The notes beneath the pieces were generated by a model. That model worked only from the letters and a program-made list of their open reading frames with translations. It was not told the origin of the DNA and searched no databases. A stretch of DNA of 9,987 nucleotides from DATMNI01 sp035570275 (lineage in GTDB: Bacteria; Acidobacteriota; Terriglobia; Bryobacterales; Bryobacteraceae), in the NCBI GenBank assembly GCA_035570275.1, contig DATMNI010000076.1, forward strand, positions 1 to 9,987, in the 5' to 3' direction. Positions 6,929 through 9,987 of the stretch are shown one piece after another. The translations under genes and the position numbers were made by a program. Each line of letters opens with the position of its first letter. Within the stretch, counting starts at the first letter, position 1.

Positions 6929-7654
6929 ATGTGGGTATTTAGCGAAAGCAAAATCGCCGCGACCCTGGCGCGGGGAATGGCCCTTTTGGTTACGTGCAGT
7001 GTCGTATGCGGGCAGTCTGTCGCTCCGGTTTCTAGATTTGAGGTGGCATCAGTAAAGGTGAATCACTCCTCAGAACCGGAGTCTGGGGGGTTCGAGCATG
7101 GAAGGCTCACAATCCGTGCTGCGGCCCTAAGGCACCTCGTTGCATCTGCGTACGAAGTAAGGGTTGATCTTGTCACAGGAGGGCCAGGTTGGGTAGATAC
7201 GGATCGCTTCGATGTAGACGCAAAAACGGTTCCGAATGCATCGGAACATATGTCGCGGGTAATGCTGCAAGACTTGCTGTCTGAACGATTCAAATTGACC
7301 GTGCGCCGGGAGAAGAGGATGAGACCGGTACTTCTGCTGACCGTCGCAAAAGGTGGGCCGAAGCTGCAGAAGTCCAGAGAGGATTCTGATGTGAAATCTC
7401 GCTGCTTCGGTACTCATCCGCTCACCTGCTCAAAGCGGACGATGGCGGAGTTTGCGGACGTGTTACCGCGTATTTCGTCTGGCATTGAAATTCCAGTGGT
7501 GGATGAAACGGGCCTAAACGGCCGGTATGATTTCAAACTGCTGTTCGCGCAGCCGAACATCCGAGGTGAGGCCGGATCTGCGAGCGAGTCTCTGCGCGCA
7601 CGAAGGATGAGGACGTTCCAATTCTTGCGGCGATGGAGACTCAACTCGGGCTGA
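6929..7654 (+). CDS. TIGR03435 family secreted protein, C-terminus lost by frameshift
   Basis: The open frame gives 241 residues. The N-terminus is a Sec-type signal peptide (hydrophobic core MALLVTCSVVCG, about 17–28). Conserved TIGR03435 blocks follow: FEVASVK (37–43), GGPGWVDTDRFDVDAK (84–99), MLQDLLSERFKLTVRRE (112–128), VAKGGPKLQ (139–147) and PVVDETGLNGRYDFKL (189–204). After about residue 225 the frame runs into arginine-rich sequence (RRMRTFQFLRRWRLNSG) that does not look like the family, while the expected ending lies in another frame (see 7606–7728). The family is characteristic of soil Acidobacteria and its function is unknown. Possible ribosome binding is AGGAGG at 6911–6916, 12 bases upstream. 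Base composition is less GC-rich than neighbours: 30 of 60 bases in 7021–7080 are G or C. Confidence 0.85.
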   Translation: MWVFSESKIAATLARGMALLVTCSVVCGQSVAPVSRFEVASVKVNHSSEPESGGFEHGRLTIRAAALRHLVASAYEVRVDLVTGGPGWVDTDRFDVDAKTVPNASEHMSRVMLQDLLSERFKLTVRREKRMRPVLLLTVAKGGPKLQKSREDSDVKSRCFGTHPLTCSKRTMAEFADVLPRISSGIEIPVVDETGLNGRYDFKLLFAQPNIRGEAGSASESLRARRMRTFQFLRRWRLNSG

Positions 7655-7728
7655 AACTCAAGGCGGCAAAACGCCCGATTGAATTCATAGTAATAGATCA
7701 GGTCAATCGAGTTCCGACCGAGAATTGA
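7606..7728 (+). pseudogene. Out-of-frame C-terminal tail of the TIGR03435 gene
   Basis: Reading from 7606 in the frame one base behind the upstream gene gives DEDVPILAAMETQLGLKLKA, then KRPIEFIVIDQVNRVPTEN and a stop at 7726–7728. The QLGLKL…VIDxVxRPTEN pattern is the normal family ending, so it belongs to the gene at 6929. A loss of one base (or gain of two) between about 7570 and 7606 restores a single frame of about 266 residues. No slippery heptamer is visible at the break, so a mutation or a sequencing/assembly error is likelier than programmed frameshifting. Confidence 0.85.
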
Positions 7729-7806
7729 GTGTTCTGAGAATTATTACAGATTTGACGACAGACGCAAAAACTCCGCAAAGCTGCGGCATCCGCAACGTCG
7801 GTTAAC

Positions 7807-7831
7807 CTGGCTACCTCGCGGTGGTAGCCAG
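7807..7831. repeat. 9-bp inverted repeat
   Basis: ctggctacc (7807–7815) and ggtagccag (7823–7831) are exact complements around a 7-base loop. It covers the stop codon of the minus-strand remnant at 7811, so a terminator role for that strand would require an unusual position. No T-run follows on either strand. Confidence 0.45.
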
Positions 7832-7944
7832 CATTTGGGCCACGGCGGCCTGGATGAGGGCGACCACGTTCGGGTTGCGGGTGGCGTTGGCGGTGGGCGT
7901 CCAGCAACTCGCGCGGCATGGCTTCGATCTTGTTGCGCTCGGCA
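7811..7944 (-). pseudogene. Possible 3' remnant of an unidentified gene, frameshifted
   Basis: Minus-strand translation ending at the TAG at 7811–7813 gives NPNVVALIQAAVAQMLATTAR, an amphipathic helix-like ending. Just upstream, in a different frame, is SAERNKIEAMPRELLDA (about 7896–7946). Joining them near 7890–7896 needs one extra base removed and gives a continuous plausible helical tail. Beyond about 7945 the sequence belongs to the opposing TIGR03437 remnant. I do not recognise the family. The evidence is protein-like composition only, so this is tentative. Confidence 0.3.
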
Positions 7945-7946
7945 GA

Positions 7947-8090
7947 CTCGCCGGGCCGTCCGGCGGCGCCAACGGCCTGGACCAGGTCAATATCCTGATT
8001 CCGGCAAAGCTGGCGGGCGCCGGCAACGTGAACGTGCAACTCACGGTTGAGGGCAAAGCCGCGAATCCGGTGCAAATCACCATACAGTAG
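7947..8090 (+). pseudogene. C-terminal fragment of a TIGR03437-domain protein
   Basis: The frame ending at the TAG at 8088–8090 encodes LAGPSGGANGLDQVNILIPA followed by KLAGAGNVNVQLTVEGKAAN and PVQITIQ. This matches the end of the TIGR03437 domain found at the C-terminus of many large secreted Acidobacterial proteins (GLDQVNxxIPxxLAGxGxVxVxLTVxGKxANxVxxxIQ). The rest of the domain (family length roughly 200 residues) is absent upstream; the open frame continues back to 7821 but without family-like sequence. It is therefore a remnant lacking start and body. Its 5' edge at about 7945 coincides with the edge of the opposing minus-strand remnant. Confidence 0.72.
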
Positions 8091-8100
8091 CCAATGCCGC

Positions 8101-8124
8101 GTCAGGCGGTTAGTCAGGCGGATC
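8101..8124 (+). repeat. Two-copy 12-bp imperfect tandem repeat
   Basis: gtcaggcggtta (8101–8112) is followed directly by gtcaggcggatc (8113–8124); 10 of 12 positions match. It is intergenic, between the TIGR03437 remnant and the glcD stop. Confidence 0.6.
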
Positions 8125-8132
8125 GGGCGCGG

Positions 8133-9563
8133 TTACAGTAATGGGCCTGTGCCCAGCGGCTGCTGCCGAATCTCCAGACAACCTCGCCCGGTCGGAAGCA
8201 CTTTGCCGGGGTTCAGGCGGTTGTCCGGGTCGAACAGCAGTTTCAGGCTGCGAATCGTCTCCAGCGTGGCCGGTGAGAACAGCTTGCTCATCAGTTCGTT
8301 CTTTTCCATGCCGACCCCGTGTTCTCCGGTGATGGAGCCGCCCACGTCAATGCACCAGGTGAGGATCTCCTCGCCGCACGCGCGCGCCTTCTCAAGATCG
8401 CCGGGCTTCCGCGAATTGAAGAGGATGATGGGGTGCAGGTTGCCGTCGCCGGCGTGGAAGATGTTGCTGATGGTGAGTCCGTACCTGGCGGCAACCTCGC
8501 CAATGAAGTGCAGGGTGGGCGCGATCTTGGTGCGGGGCACCACGCCATCCTGCACGTAATAAGTAGGGCTCACCCTGCCTACGGCGCCGAAGGCGTTCTT
8601 GCGGCCTTTCCAAAGCAACTCACGTTCTTCGGCGCTGCGGGCCACGCGGAATTCCCTGGCTCCGCACAGCAGGCAGGCTTCGCGGACCTGCTCCACCTGC
8701 GCTTCCACCACTTCGCGAATGCCCTCCAGTTCGATCAGCAGCACCGCCGAAGCATCCATCGGGTAGCCCGCGTGCGTGGCTTCTTCCACCATGCGAAGCA
8801 TCACGCCGTCCAGCATTTCCACCGCCACCGGCGTGATGCACCGCGCCGTGATTTCGGCCACCGTGCGGCCGGCATCCTCGCTGGATTCGTAGATCGCCAG
8901 GGCAGTTTTCACCAGTTCGGGCTTGCGCATGAGCCGGACGGTGATCCGGGTGACCAGCGCCATGGTGCCTTCGGAGCCGGTGAAAAGGCCGGTAAGGTCG
9001 TAGCCGGGCAGGTCGGGCTCGGCGCCGCCGGTTTCCACCACGGTGCCATCCGGCAGCACCAGTTCCAGCGCCAGAACGTGGTTGGTGGTGACGCCGTAGG
9101 CCAGGGTGTGAGGGCCGCCGGCATTTTCCGAAACATTGCCGCCGATGGTGCAGGCACGCTGGCTGGAGGGATCGGGCGCGTAAAAGTAGCCGCGGCTTTC
9201 CACCGCCAGCGTGACGTCCAGGTTGACCACGCCGGGCTGAACGACGGCGCGTTCGTTTTCGAGATCGATTTCGAGGATGCGGTTCATGCGCGCGAAAGCA
9301 ATCATGATGCCGCCTTCCCGCGGAATGGCGCCGCCGGAGAGCCCTGTGCCGGCGCCCCGTCCCACGAAGGGAACCTGGAATTCGCGCGCCAGTTTCACCA
9401 GCGCCGCCACCTGTTCTGTGTTGCTGGGGAAGACCACCAGATCGGGCGCGTGCTTATCCACGCCGCCATCGTACTCGTAGAGGGCAAGATCGGCCGGCCG
9501 TTCCAGGTAGCCCTTGGGGCCAAGCAGCGTGGCAACGCGGGCCTTGAGGGCGGCAGGGAGCAT
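8133..9563 (-). CDS. glcD: FAD-linked oxidase, GlcD type (glycolate/D-lactate dehydrogenase subunit)
   Basis: The protein oxidises a 2-hydroxy acid such as glycolate or D-lactate using FAD. From the ATG at 9563 it has 476 residues, within the GlcD range. The N-terminal FAD_binding_4 domain shows GRGAGTGLSGG (68–78) and GGNVSENAGGPH (141–152). The C-terminal FAD-oxidase domain shows HAGDGNLHP (370–378), GEHGVGMEKN (413–422) and FDPDNRLNPGK (444–454). A GTG 18 codons upstream (9617) is possible, but the sequence from the ATG (MLPAALKARVATLLGP) reads like the normal GlcD start. Neither has a Shine–Dalgarno sequence; TACACT six bases before the ATG resembles a −10 box and could give a leaderless message. 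No glcE or glcF is adjacent in the window. Substrate choice between glycolate and D-lactate cannot be decided from motifs. Confidence 0.92.
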   Translation of the reverse strand: MLPAALKARVATLLGPKGYLERPADLALYEYDGGVDKHAPDLVVFPSNTEQVAALVKLAREFQVPFVGRGAGTGLSGGAIPREGGIMIAFARMNRILEIDLENERAVVQPGVVNLDVTLAVESRGYFYAPDPSSQRACTIGGNVSENAGGPHTLAYGVTTNHVLALELVLPDGTVVETGGAEPDLPGYDLTGLFTGSEGTMALVTRITVRLMRKPELVKTALAIYESSEDAGRTVAEITARCITPVAVEMLDGVMLRMVEEATHAGYPMDASAVLLIELEGIREVVEAQVEQVREACLLCGAREFRVARSAEERELLWKGRKNAFGAVGRVSPTYYVQDGVVPRTKIAPTLHFIGEVAARYGLTISNIFHAGDGNLHPIILFNSRKPGDLEKARACGEEILTWCIDVGGSITGEHGVGMEKNELMSKLFSPATLETIRSLKLLFDPDNRLNPGKVLPTGRGCLEIRQQPLGTGPLL

Positions 9564-9908
9564 GAGTTTAGTGTACTCGGGAAGAGCCTGCTCGGGGAGA
9601 GTTGCCGGGCAACCCACAGCCGCAGCGATAGTCGGTACAACAACGATCCCCTAGGCCTAAGGCGGATGAAGGGAAGCTGCAAAAGCAACTACAGAAATCG
9701 GCCTCCAAGCAACCCCGTCGGACGGCGCTACCGGTGGACAATGAGGATCCAGTACTGGCAATAATAAGTTCCTCCTCCGCAGCTTTGGCGGGGAGAGGGC
9801 CAGAGGCTCGCGACATCGGGTTCATAACCGATCCGATTTAGACGACAACTAAGCCTCTGTAAGAAAATAAGTGTAGCAATAAAACCATTTCTGGCCTAGA
9901 ATGTTCTT
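9564..9908. other. Region between glcD and the transposase gene
   Basis: This stretch of about 345 bases should hold the glcD promoter on its left side. It contains a possible decayed reading frame (9632–9841), an imperfect GC-rich hairpin at 9771–9798 (cctcctccgc against gcggggagagg with one bulged A), and an AT-rich segment at about 9838–9908 that probably includes the left end of the insertion sequence. No intact gene is visible. Confidence 0.5.
9632..9841 (+). pseudogene. Possible coding remnant of unknown family
   Basis: Between in-frame stops at 9629 and 9839 the plus strand reads 69 codons without ATG. The middle is protein-like: KLQKQLQKSASKQPRRTALP, then VDNEDPVLAIISSSSAALAG and RGPEARDIGFITDPI. 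The composition is a basic amphipathic segment followed by an acidic and then hydrophobic one. It has no start and no recognised family. It stops just before the AT-rich DNA leading into the transposase, so it could be a gene cut by the insertion. Chance open frame in GC-rich DNA is a serious alternative. Confidence 0.25.
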
Positions 9909-9987
9909 GTGGCCGGCGAAGGTGAGATCAAGCAGCGTTTCTCTCAGTTGGAGGCGTGGCTGGATGAGCGAACGCGACGGTTATGGG
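9842..9987 (+). mobile_element. Left part of an ISAzo13-like insertion sequence
   Basis: The AT-rich leader (about 9842–9908) and the transposase start indicate an insertion sequence entering from the right edge. The terminal inverted repeat and target duplication cannot be assigned because the other end is outside the window, so the left boundary is a guess. Confidence 0.5.
9909..9987 (+). CDS. ISAzo13-like transposase, N-terminal 26 codons, cut by window edge
   Basis: From the GTG at 9909 the reading is VAGEGEIKQRFSQLEAWLDE followed by RTRRLW. This matches the usual opening of ISAzo13-type transposases (IxxRFxxLxxxLDERxRRLxAAAEA). An in-frame stop (TAG, 9897–9899) with only GTG available between it and the conserved sequence fixes the start. 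The DDE catalytic domain lies outside the window. Whether the element is intact cannot be judged. Its position next to decayed sequence fits a recombination-prone locus. Confidence 0.75.
   Translation, partial: MAGEGEIKQRFSQLEAWLDERTRRLW

Noticed and set aside
7590..7610. Programmed −1 frameshift in the TIGR03435 gene
   Set aside because: No X-XXY-YYZ slippery heptamer or convincing downstream structure is visible, and the family is not known to use frameshifting.
8319..9764. Long plus-strand open frame (about 480 codons) opposite glcD
   Set aside because: It is the antisense of a clear GlcD gene, is His/Gly/Ala-rich without family motifs, and is explained by high GC at third positions.
9771..9798. 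Intrinsic terminator at the GC-rich hairpin
   Set aside because: The stem has a bulge, no T-run follows on either strand, and no gene clearly ends beside it.
9800..9850. Possible initiator tRNA fragment (ctcg…cgggttcataacc)
   Set aside because: With CAT as anticodon the flanking bases do not form a five-base-pair stem with a seven-base loop, and no acceptor or T arm is present.

Overview
The window looks like chromosome of a soil Acidobacterium of the Solibacter/Bryobacterales kind. This rests on the DUF1549/DUF1553–DUF1501 pair, a TIGR03435-family protein, the tail of a TIGR03437-type C-terminal domain, and GC-rich codon use. The assignment is inference; no rRNA or other marker gene is present.

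Layout. (1) 2–2993, plus strand: the 3' part of a DUF1549/DUF1553 protein with a CxxCH haem-type motif, then one base later a complete Tat-exported DUF1501 protein. (2) 3020–3043: a perfect 10-bp hairpin between convergent genes. (3) 3046–6349, minus strand: a tightly coupled oxidative pentose phosphate operon, zwf–opcA–pgl. Zwf oxidises glucose-6-phosphate, OpcA is its assembly/activation partner, and Pgl hydrolyses the lactone. The genes meet by TAATG (zwf/opcA) and ATGA (opcA/pgl); the second junction lies inside a three-copy 12-bp tandem repeat. (4) 6350–6591: divergent intergenic DNA with three related palindromes. (5) 6592–7728, plus strand: a small MNT-fold nucleotidyltransferase with no visible HEPN partner, then a secreted TIGR03435 protein whose conserved C-terminus is displaced by a frameshift. 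(6) 7729–8132: a scar with two gene remnants, the tail of a TIGR03437-domain protein (plus) and a frameshifted C-terminal fragment (minus), with 5' ends meeting near 7945. (7) 8133–9563, minus strand: a GlcD-type FAD-linked oxidase. (8) 9564–9987: a region with a possible decayed reading frame, then the first 26 codons of an ISAzo13-like transposase running off the right edge.

The housekeeping blocks (pentose phosphate operon, glcD) look intact. The stretch from about 6374 to 8132, and the right end, look like accessory DNA. No convincing new multi-gene system is visible. The items most worth checking are the repeat-built opcA/pgl junction, the palindrome cluster, the frameshifted TIGR03435 gene, the two-remnant scar and the partnerless nucleotidyltransferase.
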